The notes under the pieces were generated by a model. It ran no database searches, had not been told where the DNA came from, and worked only from the letters and a program-made list of their open reading frames with translations. A stretch of 47,927 nt of DNA from Cudoniella acicularis. Taxonomy: Eukaryota; Ascomycota; Leotiomycetes; Helotiales; Helotiaceae. Position numbers and translations under genes: made by a program. Every line of letters begins with the position of its first letter. The stretch's first letter is position 1. Positions 33,085 through 44,745 of this stretch are shown piece by piece. The DNA lies in contig JAAMPI010000248.1 of the NCBI GenBank assembly GCA_013054445.1, positions 1 through 47,927 on the forward strand, read 5' to 3'.

Positions 33085-36000
33085 TATTGGGCAGTGACCA
33101 GGCCGTCTGACAAATTTATGTTAATGGAATATGAGGTGAGGTTTGTCTTGAGGTTCTCTGTAGCAACGATTGCTAGTATCTAAGTGTGACAAACATTAGC
33201 CGCTGTCATCCGCAAAAAAAGCTCGAGATAGAAAAAAGCAAGCATGAAAATTTTCGTCATCTTGGATGGTGAAGCCAGAGTTGATTTGAAGGGAAGTGCA
33301 CTATCAGCTCCAACTCGCAGGTGCTGGTCTCAATGCGCCCTTGCCATTTCTGCAGCTATCCAAAAACTCGAATCTAAAGGGTATGCACATATCACTTGAA
33401 CTCGGTGAGTACTCACATTGTGGAAATTGCCCGCGGCCGCAATAGCTGGGTGAGCTTTGCAACTGGTGAAGCGCAGAGAAGAGAAACTTGCGAGAAGCTC
33501 GATATCTGCTGGAAGGCTCTTCTGCTTCTGCCACGATCGTCCTGCAGCACCGGTGCACGAAGCGACTCGCTGGAAAATTCTCAATTGCTCGTCGAGTCGC
33601 AGCGCCTCCGCCGACGGGACCGCCGGGAATATAAAGGTCGAGGGGTCGGGGCGGATGATGATTACCTATCTGGGATGCGCCAGAAAAGGTGGAGGAGGAA
33701 GCTCTGGTTGAGATGGGGAGCAACCTATACAGCCGTGCTGAGAATAACCCACGATGTGTTGCAGAGGGTAGAGGGCAGCCTGTTTGAGGCGGTCGAGGAC
33801 GGAGGTAACGGTGAGGGATTGCTGTTGGCTCGGCTTTGGGGCGCTGAAGGTTGCACGGCGATGATAAATTGCGGGATGGCGACGTGTGGAGAGGGACGAG
33901 GAGGGGAGATGGTATGGTGGGACAGAGCAGCACCGAGCTGGAAACCTGGAGGAGAATCTGGGAATTGAGGTGAGGACGAGATGGATAGTGGCCCGCGCAG
34001 ACGGTACTTGGCTGGCCTATTCGGTGCGTCGGCAGCGCCGCTGGAAGAGAGGGCAGGGCAGTGAAATGTGAACCAGTGAAGCGTCAATAAGTGAAGTGTG
34101 AGACGGTCTGCGAGACTGCGAGTGCGCCTGTAGCCTGTGAGAGTGAGAATCTGCTCGGAAGATGGAAGGCGTCTGGGCCCGTGCGAGTTGGATGATGGAC
34201 AGGGGGCTTTGGGGGCTTGCGAATCGTGTTGTGGGCGGTGGAGGGTGCTGCTGAGCTCTCTCTGAGCCTGGAAAGCCGGTGAGGGCGGAAAGACGCTTCA
34301 CGATGACTCGCTTGAGTCGCTTGTAGAGTGCTTTTGCCTTTCGTGCCTCTTTATCGTCCTAAACTACCGCGCAATGCTAACCCGCACCAAAACACCAAGC
34401 AGCTACCCCGGAACGTGCCGAACTCGACGACCTTTGTGAAGTCTGTTCGCACCGCACTGCAATGCACTGCTGCCCACTTCTGCTGCCAACCTCTGCCGCA
34501 CCGAGATGCTTCGCCGATGCGCGCGAAACGCTTGTTCCTCGTATCGATGCCGTGCCGTACCGAGGGAGAGGGCCGGCTCTGTTGCCCGAAATCCTATTTC
34601 AAGACTCGAACAGCGGGGTTGGCTTGATTAACTACGCCTCCCTCAGGATGTGGGGAAGACTCTCGGACTTGGGAAATAGATTGACGCTGCAATCAGTAAT
34701 ATGTGCTGCCCTGCACGGTGTTGCGCCGATGCTGGACGAACAACGCTTCTGGACGATGTCCCGGAATCCTTAAGCTTCTCTAGACGGCTAAAGAGCACGC
34801 CGTGGTCAGGATTTCCCCGGATTGCCAACTGGAGACTGATGCTTCTCGGAGGCCTCGCAAGCGCGTAATATCTAGACAACTGGTTATATTGAGGAGGCCT
34901 AGCACTGTATCTCAAGCTGACGCTTTGCTGCCACTCTATTCCGGATGTCAAATATCAGTATATATGGTGTCCGGATGTAGCAGGTGAATGCACGGTGGGT
35001 GGTATGGAGAATCGATAGTGAGCCTTGAGCCGTCCGAAGGGAGGTAAGATGTGATATATTGATTTGATATGCCGTGATGGAAAGTAGAGAGTAGAGAGTC
35101 TATAGACTGGAATAACGTGACCCGGCTGGGTGTGGGGACACAGCAGCGAATCTGAGATTGAGATGAGAGAATGCGATTCTGGGAGAGCGAAGGACTGGGC
35201 TTCCCGGGGCTCGAGTTGCGCGAGGATAGCTTATATGTCCTTCGGAGCTCTTCGTGCATACATCATTCAGCCACTGGCCCTCCTGATGGCTGCTCTTGAC
35301 CTAGGTCTCTCCTGATACAGACTCCGAACAGGGCATCAGGTCTCACTCGGGCTCGTCTGGGACCAGAAATGTGCGTCTAAAAGATGAAGGGGGGATGGAA
35401 TCTTGGGATGGAGGGGGGATGGGAGGAGGAGGTGAGGAGGCCAGAAGTAGATGGGCCACACTGCCACCATTGCCTTCGTAATGGTTGTCTAAACACAGTC
35501 GAGCAAGGCAGCGAGATGTCAGATACTGATAGCCTTCTTCCCGGCATCCGAACTGCTAATCCAAGTTCTGCGCCGATGAGTCTTCTTGGTCCGCAACAGG
35601 CGGTAGTGAGGCTGCGAAGGCTTGCTGCGACCGCTTATTCCACTACTCACATACTGTACATTCCTGAGTCCTGACCTGCCACGGAGACTTTGTCAGTTCA
35701 TCGACGCCACGAGTCATTGGGCTTCTGGCAAAGCAGCCACTCTCCATCCTGCTTTCCTGGTGCAAGTCATAGGTCTAGTCGATCGGCACTGCTGCGAAGT
35801 ACCGCTACATCTCTCGCCTCGCTCCCTCAAGGCCCGAACCGTTGCTGGGGACGACTGTCTGTTGGACAGTTGGACTGGCTTGTGGCGCATGCACGTAGAA
35901 AGGGGGGAAGGTTGAACTCTGTGAGTCTGTGCGAGGGCAGGATGCTGGCATTGGCCTAGCCCGAACGGGGCGCTAAAAGAAAGCTTGAGCCACGAGTGAG

Positions 36001-36729
36001 ACGTCTACCTCCAGAAACGCGTTGCCCAACGACCACGACGACCACCACTACAACCACCGACAATCCCGTATGTGTTTCTGCCTTCTGGTCTACATTCCCA
36101 TAAACTGCACACCATCTTCCCCAAGCCTCCTTCTCGCTCCCATCCGGGCTTTGCGCAAACACCTCCATCCTCGCGTTCTTCTGCCTCTTCCAATATTTGC
36201 CGCCCGACTTGGCTCCGCGCCAGCTCCAACATCTCATCCGAACACCTCCAACTTCCTACGTTATCCATTTTGAGCTCATCCACGCCCTCCGCTTGCCAAT
36301 CACAGCCGCTCCCTCTATCACACCCCCCTTCCAACGATAGAGCTCTTGTTACTAAAGCTCGACGTGATCACGAGCCAGTACGTCAAGTTAGAAACACCCT
36401 GTCCAGCTTCAACCCCTGTCGCCCTCGAGGTCATTGGACACCCTTCGACTTGATCTGAGCTTGAAACTGGCCGTGTTCTTCCCACGAGGTCGATCGACGC
36501 ACGACATACTTGCAGTCCCTTCTCACAGTCCATCCGGCCCGTATTTGACCGCACTATCCAACCGCTTCTCTATCTTTTCCCCGACCGTTCAATCCCCAGC
36601 GGTTAATACGGCTATTTCTCCCATTTCTCAAATCTACTCCAGAGGACTTATCACCAGCTGCGCTAGACGGGGGTGGTGACAACCTTAAACTTCAACTACC
36701 GGAGATTCCAAGCTAGAGCTACAGATACG
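33085..36729. other. Long divergent interval: bHLH leader/promoter and SFT2 promoter
   Basis: No gene is supported in 3.6 kb. The left half (about 33.1-35.0 kb) is GC-richer and is probably the 5' leader and promoter of the bHLH gene; it contains several upstream open frames on the minus strand, the longest at 33304-33933 (209 codons, low-complexity Ser/Pro/Arg). An ACC/ACG-rich low-complexity patch lies at about 36,030-36,060, and the pyrimidine-rich stretch up to 36,729 looks like the SFT2 leader. Confidence 0.45.
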
Positions 36730-37913
36730 ATGGCATCCTCGTCCTTCAGAGACTCCATGAGCTCCCTAGGTTGGTCACGCCGCGATCCGGATGTGCCCGT
36801 CAACACTGCTCAGCAGACCGGCCTCTTATCGTCCATCAAGTCGTTGAACCCTTTCGGCGATAGTGGCTATGTTAGACTTCCAACAACTGAGGGCGCTGGG
36901 GCCCCTCTCCCAGCCAGGACTCGGCGTGAAGAGGAGGAAGGCTGGTTTGCTTGTGAGTCAACCGTTCTTGCAACCACTCCCCGTTTCACTGTCCCTGCAG
37001 CAGCCAGTCTCACGGACCATGTGGGACATGCAGCCAAGGTGGCTTGATCTTGTTCGTATAACCTGGAGAATCACCGAGAGGCTGACCAACTTCTTCCGTA
37101 GTGAGTAGATGGGACCGGCTTTTGATATTTGCTGCCTGCAATCTCGGCGCACTCGCTTGCTTCGTCATCTGCTTCGTCTTCTGGTTTATTTTCATGACAA
37201 AGCCTCGCAAGTTTGCCATTTTGTGAGTCTTCTATTTCCTTGATTCTGCGCTTTTTTTCCTGGTATGGGGTCATTCGGTGTTGTTTAAGACAATTTACCT
37301 CTCGGCAAACGGGCCCGCTGCAGGTAACCGTCCTGCATGCATGGTCTTACCCTCCTAGCTCACTCTTATTTCGGCCAACTTCCACTACATCAATGCCTAC
37401 TTGATTGAATAGCTAGGAACGAACGATTAGATATTGCGATAATTCTGAGTCCTTGACTGTGGGTTTCCAAAGCTGACCTAGGCATGTGACACACTAGATG
37501 GTCTTTAGGTTCAGCCTTATTCCTTGCATCATGGGCTGCGATGATGGGGCCTATGACATATTTGCAGCACCTGATATCAACACCACGCCTCCCTTTCACA
37601 GCAGCATATTTTGGGTCGATCGGCCTTACTCTGTATTTCAGTCTGGGTGTAAGTTCTCCTATAAATCTCAAGACAAGTTAGAGATTTATCAATGCTGATT
37701 ACTTGAGGAATAGCTTCACTCAACGACCTTGACACTTATCTCGGCTTTGTTTCAACTGGCTTGCTTGGTGTGGTATCTAGTCAGCTACTTCCCGATGGGT
37801 TCAAGTGGCCTGCGACTTGCTACCACTTTTGGTGCTCAAAGGGCCGCTGCGTAAGTCAACTACTCAACATCTTTGAACATGGCTAATTAGAGTGAAGGTG
37901 GGTGACAGGATAA
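36730..37913 (+). CDS. SFT2: Sft2, Golgi vesicle-trafficking membrane protein, 5 exons
   Basis: The gene is split into 36730-36952, 37102-37222, 37498-37648, 37714-37850 and 37898-37913. Introns of 149, 275, 65 and 47 nt all keep phase, giving 215 residues. Sft2 is a four-pass Golgi protein that aids fusion of endosome-derived vesicles with the late Golgi together with the SNARE Sed5. The N-terminus reads MASSSFRDSMSSLGWSRRDP, with LLSSIKSLNPFGDSGYVRLP and RREEEEGWFA before the membrane part. Then come LSRWDRLLIFAACNLGALAC, KPRKFAIL, WSLGSALFLASWAAMMGPM, LISTPRLPFTAAYFGSIGLT, LHSTTLTLISALFQLACLVW and YFPMGSSGLRLATTFGAQRA. The last coding exon is only 16 nt and ends in AAAWVTG, which agrees with the usual fungal ending. 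No single reading frame shows the whole protein. Confidence 0.95.
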
Positions 37914-40297
37914 GCCTTGAAAATAGGTCCCATAATAGCTACGATATGTACTACAGATTTAGGGTAAACCAGAAAGGAAAGGAAGAAGAAAAAAAACTCA
38001 TTTAGTCGATCAGCCTTGCCTACTCGATTACTCGATTGTGAACCTTGAGTCATGTGACATCATAATCTGCATCGATACAAGCAGTGACTTTGGGGATGAG
38101 CTTGACCACGTAATTCCGTATTTTAATATGCGACATCTTCTAGGACTTGATCTGGAGTCCAAATTAAAATTTCGTAAAGGACCTTTGATTTTCCCTTTGG
38201 CCTAGGCTACTACTCGTGGATTTTCAAGCATCCTTGTACGCCTCAACTGGCCAGGCAATATTTTAGAGTTACATGGTTTTTTCGGAAAGAGTATCGCTCT
38301 ATCGTCAGACAAGGTGTAAGCCTTCACAAGTGGACCGGCTCGAGTAATGCATGAGCTGAACTGCTGTCACACTCAGCCTTGACAGACTTCATCAGCAAAG
38401 TCGCTCATGGACAGTGGTACAGCCTGACACATTTTTTGGGAAACGACAGAGCCTCTGCTATGGATTGGATCTTCCGTAGACTCTAGCCACAGAAGAAGAA
38501 ACTCAACAGGAATGCCATTAAATTCCCTAAGTCTCTGGCGTATATTTGTTCAAAAGTTTAGTCGACAATTAATGCGCGGTGTTAATATATTAAGACTAAG
38601 TGAACCGGCAAGTGTTATTATGTCCAGGCGAGAAACCGCACGACTGAATTCACGGAAAGGGAAAGTCATGTTATTGAGTTGGCGGGCTTCATAGGCCGGA
38701 AGCACGCGACCCCTTTCCATGTCTTGCTTTTGAGAAAACTAAAAAATGTGCTCTTGATGTTTTCCTAGGTTTCTCGCATACTCGAGTTTTCCCCGCTCCA
38801 AAGGAACCTTGAGGTGATTGTTGCGGCTGCACTCGGCGAGAAGAAGCCCTCGAAGCCCTCGAAGCCCTCCTGCACTGCAGAAACAGCACACACTGAATAT
38901 GCAATGCTGTGCCAGGCTCGGGCACCAAGATATATGTTTCGTGCTCACGATCTCAAAGGAATGCTTTGCTGAAGACTGAAGTGGAACATGTTTCAACGGG
39001 AAATCACGGGCTTCGATTCGGATCGAGGTACGATCTGATTATCAGGAACACACAGGCAAATATGCCGCTCGCGCTCTGCTGCTACGAGTGCGAATGCTGG
39101 CCGGCGAGGACAGAGCTGTAAATAGACTCGCAGTGCAGACACATCAGCCAGGCTATTCAGCCGATCGTCTTAGGAGCTGGCAGGTGGGATTGCAGAGAAA
39201 AAGAAGCAAAAAATGCGTAACCGTGAGGGCCTGACGATTATTTCCCGCGCCGGAGCACTTTTTCAAAGCGGAGGCCTTTGCTGCTAGCCAAATTTTCTAA
39301 AGCGAGACCACAATATTCCATCAGCCAACAGCCCTAACGACCTTCGACCTTTTCCACCACGTCGGTTCCTTTTTTCTTTGCGAACCCTGGGCTCTTTCCA
39401 CGGCCGACACCACCCACGACGGCCGTCTGCTTTTCTTTGGGTTTTCCTCTTTCTGTCCTCTTCTTGCCCTCGCCAGAACGTGCCACCCTCTGCCTCTGCC
39501 ACGGCCTTCCGCCAGCCGACGGTCCAGTGGTACTTGACAAATTGGTCCCTCGCCCTCGTCCACGTCCATTGCCGCTGCCTGCGACCGGAGCCGATTATCA
39601 CCAAGCTGCTTCTTGTTCTCAAGGGCTTGCTTGACTCTCTAGCCTTCGAGGTGCGTCTCCTGCTGCTTGCTGTGTGCTGCGCCAGTTAAGACTTTTATGT
39701 CGTCGGCCTGCATATTCGCGCATCCGCAAAACTTTTTGATCAGCATATTTTGCTTGCGGCCATTCACCACCCACTCACCTTCCGCTGGAGCCATCTGCTA
39801 ACATTCATTTTGTGTCTAGTATTTGTGCGGTTATTGAAGCCCAGCTTCACGTCACTGCCAGCATCGTTCGTGTCATCAAACAAACCCCATCGTTTCGATC
39901 TACGCGAGTCTATCTACAACGCCTCAAGTGTCAACCATCGGTACTTGATTCCACCTTCATCTTCGCACCGAAAACCCAGACCTCGAGCTTTTAGAGACAA
40001 GGCGATCGATATCTTCACGTCCTCTACCTCTTCTCAACCGACTCCACAAACAGAATACTTTGTGGGCTACCTTATATCCCAATCAAAAAACTCTTCGCTG
40101 CAGCTTTCTCCTCAAGCCTACAATCAGATACTTGGTTGGCGCAGCAGCAGAGAGGTGCGGAGAGGTTGAGCACGCCTCTCCGGACACCAGGACTGGGGTG
40201 ATTCAATCGCCCTCCAGTTCCTGAACTGGTTCATACTTTCCCCTAAGAAGCATCTGCCGGTGACGTTCTTCTTCAAAGTCACCTCAACCATTACAAA
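37914..40297. other. Intergenic region, SFT2 to LARP1-type gene
   Basis: No gene is supported. It includes GAAGCCCTC x3 (38843-38869) and a long pyrimidine-rich stretch from about 39,300 that is probably the promoter and 5' leader of the RNA-binding-protein gene. Open frames at 39284-39622 (-) and 39750-40169 (+, ending 128 bases before the start codon) are low-complexity or upstream ORFs. Confidence 0.45.
38843..38869 (+). repeat. GAAGCCCTC x3 tandem repeat
   Basis: Three perfect 9-bp units in non-coding DNA. Confidence 0.9.
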
Positions 40298-43200
40298 ATG
40301 AGTTCCACTACCTCCAGACCCGCTGGAGATATGACTCCAGCACCGGCTCCAGCACCGGTTTTCTCATACGCCCAAGCTGCGAAAGGTCGAACGCCTATAA
40401 CATCAAGCTCTAGTGCACCGTCGAACCAGACCACGTCTGGCGTCAGCACACCGGCTAAAGGAACAGGTTCTATGACCAATACTCCCTCTGGTGGATCAGA
40501 GCGAGGTGATCAAAGTGTTAATGGAAGCAATGAAGCTTCTAACAGGACAGAGGGTTCGGTAGAGGGCTTGAACACAGACTCCAAGATCGCAGTTTCGACA
40601 AAATCAAGTTCACGGCCGGCATCGCCGAGTGTTGGCACTGCATCAACATCCACACTCCCGAAGGAGGACAAGGAGGACTTCACGCTGGTTGGTGGCACGA
40701 CAACAGATTCTGGCCGAGACCGCAGTTCTCAAGGGGGGAATACGACGGAGAAGACACCTGACGCATCTGAGGGGAGAAGGGGTAAAAAGGGCAAAAAGCA
40801 AAAGAATGCTGAGAAAGAAGCAGCTGAGAAGGAAAAGGAAGAGGTCAAGCAAGAGATTCTTGTCCCTGCCCCATTACCAGCGGTTAATTTCTGGCTTCAA
40901 CGTAAGGAAGAAGCATCGAAGAAGCCCATGCCGACTGCTGTTACCCTCCCTCGGCCAACCCAAGAACAGACTAGCTCAAATGAGTCCCCACGAAGCTCGG
41001 ATTCGAAGAGGAGAAGCAAATCGACTTCTGCTGAAGAGGGCGATAAGACTATTGGTGCTTCACAGAATGGAGTCCCTAAAGATTCGAATAATAAGGCGCC
41101 AAAAAAGGGCAGCGAAACACCAGGCAAAGTGAAGGAAGAACAATCCACCAAGAGATCAGGTCCAAGGGGCAGCAGAGTAGGGGAAAAAGAAGAGAAATCC
41201 TCGCTGAATCAATTACCACCCCCGGTTGAAGACGCAATGTCATGGCCAACACCGGAAACAGCACTGGAGGAAGAAAAGCGCAAGGCCCAGGAGAAACTCG
41301 AGAAGGAAGAGAAAGATGAAACAGCTTCAAATAAACCTCGACCGAAGGAAAAGTGGGTTCCTGTTCCGTATGTTCCATCGGTGGCATTTAATACCCCCTT
41401 GCCGCCAAGAGGTGGAAGAGGTCGCGGTGGAGCTCGAGGAGGCCGAACAGAAGCTGGAGGTCGCTTAGGGCATGCTTCCGGGACAGGCGCTTCGGGGGAT
41501 AAAGGTCAACAAAATAACAATGGTGCCCCTCCTTCCTCAGACTCGGATAAGCGATTGAGTCGCGGTGAAGCCCCAAGAGCTGCTTCTCTTCCTCCCAATT
41601 CAACAAAACGGCAGTCAAGCGACCCATCTGGTTCGCGAGATCAGCGCAAGGCATCGACAGCAACTTCTGCTGAGAAGTTAAAGAGCAGCACAAGCAAAGG
41701 CGACGCTGGTGTAGGCAATGACGGTCGATATAATTCTCAGACAGATCCTCATTCGGAAGCATTCGCTGATCAGCACAACCCTCGAGGTGAGCAATCGAGG
41801 AATTTCAAATCCGATAACATGCAGGGCATGTCACATGAATCTCACTCTCACCCAAGAGCCACTGCCGATCGCCGGAGCGAGCCGAATTTGAGAGGCTTCG
41901 ATCAGCCGAAGGAGACCACGAACTTTGGCAAAGAGCCTAACCATCATACGCGTGAACGAGCAGATGGTCGACCAGAACGTGGCCGCGGTGGATTCCGTGG
42001 ACGGGGGAACCACAACTTTCAAAATGGCCAGCAGCATCCAGCGCATATTTTTACCAACGGCCATGGCCCCCAAACGCCAAATGGTTACCCAATTCGCCAA
42101 GGTTCTGGACCCTACAGTCCTCCTCTACAGCAACCTCCTTTTAGCAATCACTTCCCGGTTCAAACTTCTCGTGGCGGTCGTGGAGGCTCTCGATCCCAAT
42201 CAATACCCAACAATAATATGTATAGCCGCTACCCTAACGGTGGCCCTGGCTCTCAACACATGCCGCCTCTTCAAACATCTGGTGCTCTGTATGACTACCC
42301 ACTGATGCAGTCCATGAGTGCTGTGCCCTTCAATCCATATATTGACCATTTGTCGGTTCTGTCAATGGTGACAATGCAATTGGAGTACTACTTTTCGATC
42401 GATAATCTATGCAAGGATGTCTTCCTCCGAAAGCACATGGATTCTCAAGGATTCGTATTCTTGACCTTCATTGCAGGCTTTAAACGTATTCAAGCTCTTA
42501 CTCAAGACTTTGAGTTACTTCGCTATGCCTGTCAAGAATCTGAAATCATTGATCTTGTTAGAGGTGAAGACGGCATTGATCGTCTGCGAAGAAAAGAGGG
42601 CTGGGAAAAGTGGGTTTTAGCAACCGAGGAGCGTGACGAGTCTGTGAGGAATGCGGGGCCCTCATATCACCATCGGTCACAAAGATCTCAAGCAGGAGGC
42701 CCAATGATCATGCCTAGCAACCACTCGATGTCGCCTCCAGCCTTTTCGCCCAATGGCGCTGAATCTACATTCCGCCATTTTACAAATGGGGGACCAGTTG
42801 CAGCCGCCGTGAATGGCAACGGTAACAGTTACCATCCCGAGACACCACTATCGGCTGCTGTCCCCGATTTTGCACCTGGTCTGATGGTTATCAATGGTAC
42901 AGCTGATCCCCTCGAATCAGAGACAGCATTCAGTGATGAGGAAGTTGCAAATCTGACCCTAGTTTTCAATGTTCCGAAGAGTGGCGATGGCTCCAAATCC
43001 AAAACACCTTACCACAACTCGTCATCAAGAACTTTCTCTAATGGCTCTATCGATGGAAGGTCTATTGCGGAGGAAATTCATGATGAAAGTCGTCAAGGTC
43101 GTGCTTTAACTAATGGCTCAAATGGGTCTGAAACGTAATATTTCTCCTTCCGTCACCTATTTCATTCTGCTGACCTGTTACCCTAGATCTCCCGATGCCA

Positions 43201-43775
43201 TTCGGCGATCTCGCAGTCCATTTACCCCTCTCTCACCTACAAAGACACACTTCGGGAATGGACCCCCAGTCATGTGGGTGAAGGGGCAGCGCCAACAGGC
43301 TCCTGTGTCCGAGCATAACTCCGAGGAACTGTATACATCTTTTCGTGCCCGCGCATTGAAGTATCGAGAGTCTTCTGCTTCTGGAGAAACCCACCCTGAC
43401 ATGAAACTTCTTTATGAATTCTGGTCGCATTTCCTCTGCCGCAACTTCAATCTGACGATGTATTCCGAATTTCGAAAATACGCATTTGAAGACTCCCAGT
43501 CAAAGGCTATGAGTGGGATGAAAAATTTAATATCTTATTATGATGAGATCCTCAACAGCAAGAAAAAGGTCATTCCCGAGACCTTAGCCCAGCACTATGT
43601 GGAGTTAGTGAAGAGCGAGGATCCCAATGATCGACCGGCGTTTGAGAGATTGAGAGCCGCTTGGCGAAATGGTGCTCTTGACATGAAGAGCAGAAAGAAA
43701 ATCGACAACTTTGTCGACCAAAGTTTGAGAGAAGAACTCGAGAGGGCGCCCAAGCAGAAATCTGATCTGTCTTGA
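40298..43775 (+). CDS. LARP1-type La-related RNA-binding protein with C-terminal DM15 region
   Basis: Two exons, 40298-43134 and 43187-43775, joined across a 52-nt intron (GAAAC|GTAATA...CCCTAG|ATC), give 1141 residues. Read without splicing, the first frame stops one codon past the donor and the DM15 part is lost. The N-terminal two thirds are Ser/Lys/Glu-rich and disordered, with FSYAQAAKGRTP near residue 30 and three RGG clusters (PPRGGRGRGGARGGR near 370, RGRGGFRGRGNHN near 565, RGGRGGSR near 627). The La module is at about 676-772: PYIDHLSVLSMVTMQLEYYF, SIDNLCKDVFLRKHMDSQGF and LTFIAGFKRIQ. No RRM is seen. The C-terminus has DM15-like repeats: YTSFRARALKYRE with LLYEFWSHFLCRNFN, then MYSEFRKYAFEDSQ with MKNLISYYDEIL. 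In animals this region binds the mRNA cap and 5'-TOP motifs downstream of TORC1; the same role here is inferred. Confidence 0.93.
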
Positions 43776-44745
43776 TTGAGTTGAACATGCCGGCTCCTAT
43801 CTTCTCGTCAGTGTTTCAGACATTGATGGGAGTTCTCCTGGGTATCCCAATGTTTATGCACCAATCTTAGGCTTCTCTGAAGAGGATCGAGCAGCCAGTC
43901 ATGCCTTTGGAAAAGGCCAAACCTTACCCGTGCAATTGCCATTGGCAACACCACCCATTGACTGTATCTACGAGTTTTGTTTTGTGGTATTCATGGCGTT
44001 TAATAGGAGCTCACAGAGGGTTGGAGATCTCTGCGGTATCTTCTCCCTGTGTTCTCCCGCCACTTATCGAGCATGAGCATGGCTTCCCTTCAATTTTGTT
44101 TGCTTTATTTGTTGATATTTGGCATAGCCTCGGTACAGCTCTCAACAAAAGTCCAGGCAAATTTTTGCCCGTTAGGCGTAATGCTTTCCCGATAATGGCC
44201 TGCATGCATGCACGGATCGACGGTTCTCTAAAATTTGGCTTCCGCATGCGTTCTACGTCTCAATACTTCGCACAAGGAAGGAGGTCGGTTACATAAGATA
44301 GACGAAACAAAATTTGCTGCATGTACCATAAACAAAATAACAGCAACCATTATATCATGTTGGAGTGGGTTCTTGCAGTGACGTATCACAATTGCATGCT
44401 GCCTTCCCACAATGTTAACACTTGCCTCTTTCCTCAAAAACCGAGGCCGCTTCACACTTGGAAAGAGTAACCCGGTCGTGCTTACCCTTTCGAGAGGAAC
44501 AATTTAGTCTTTCAACTTTCAACTTTCAACTTCCAGGTTCACCTCACCTTCAATACCTGGAGACTAGATCTAAAACTGACAGCTTCTCGCACCCGCTCCC
44601 CACTTCCACTTCTTTCCGTAACAAACACTCAAGCTGCATGGTCCCTTCACTACAACTGGCGGTCAATCGTGCAAACCCCATCTCTTTTATAATCAATTCA
44701 CCTTACTCCCAACAAACTCCTCAAACAACCTTCAACACTGCCAAT
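43776..44745. other. Intergenic region and FtsJ-like leader
   Basis: The 3' flank of the LARP1-type gene, then the leader of the methyltransferase gene. It includes TTTCAAC x3 (44510-44530). From 44422 to 44745 the frame of the next gene is open without a stop. Confidence 0.45.
44510..44530 (+). repeat. TTTCAAC x3 tandem repeat
   Basis: Three perfect heptamers within the presumed 5' leader of the FtsJ-like gene. Confidence 0.85.

Noticed and set aside
32542..33183. 213-codon plus-strand frame
   Set aside because: Antisense to the bHLH N-terminus, with no recognisable domain.
33304..33933. 209-codon minus-strand frame upstream of the bHLH gene
   Set aside because: Ser/Pro/Arg low complexity with no domain; kept only as a possible upstream ORF, not a gene.
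39750..40169. 139-codon plus-strand frame before the LARP1-type gene
   Set aside because: Lies in a pyrimidine-rich leader and shows no domain beyond one hydrophobic patch; probably an upstream ORF.
40629..41132. 167-codon plus-strand frame within the LARP1-type gene
   Set aside because: An alternative frame over the Lys/Glu-rich disordered part; its Arg/Lys richness is a frame-shift artefact.
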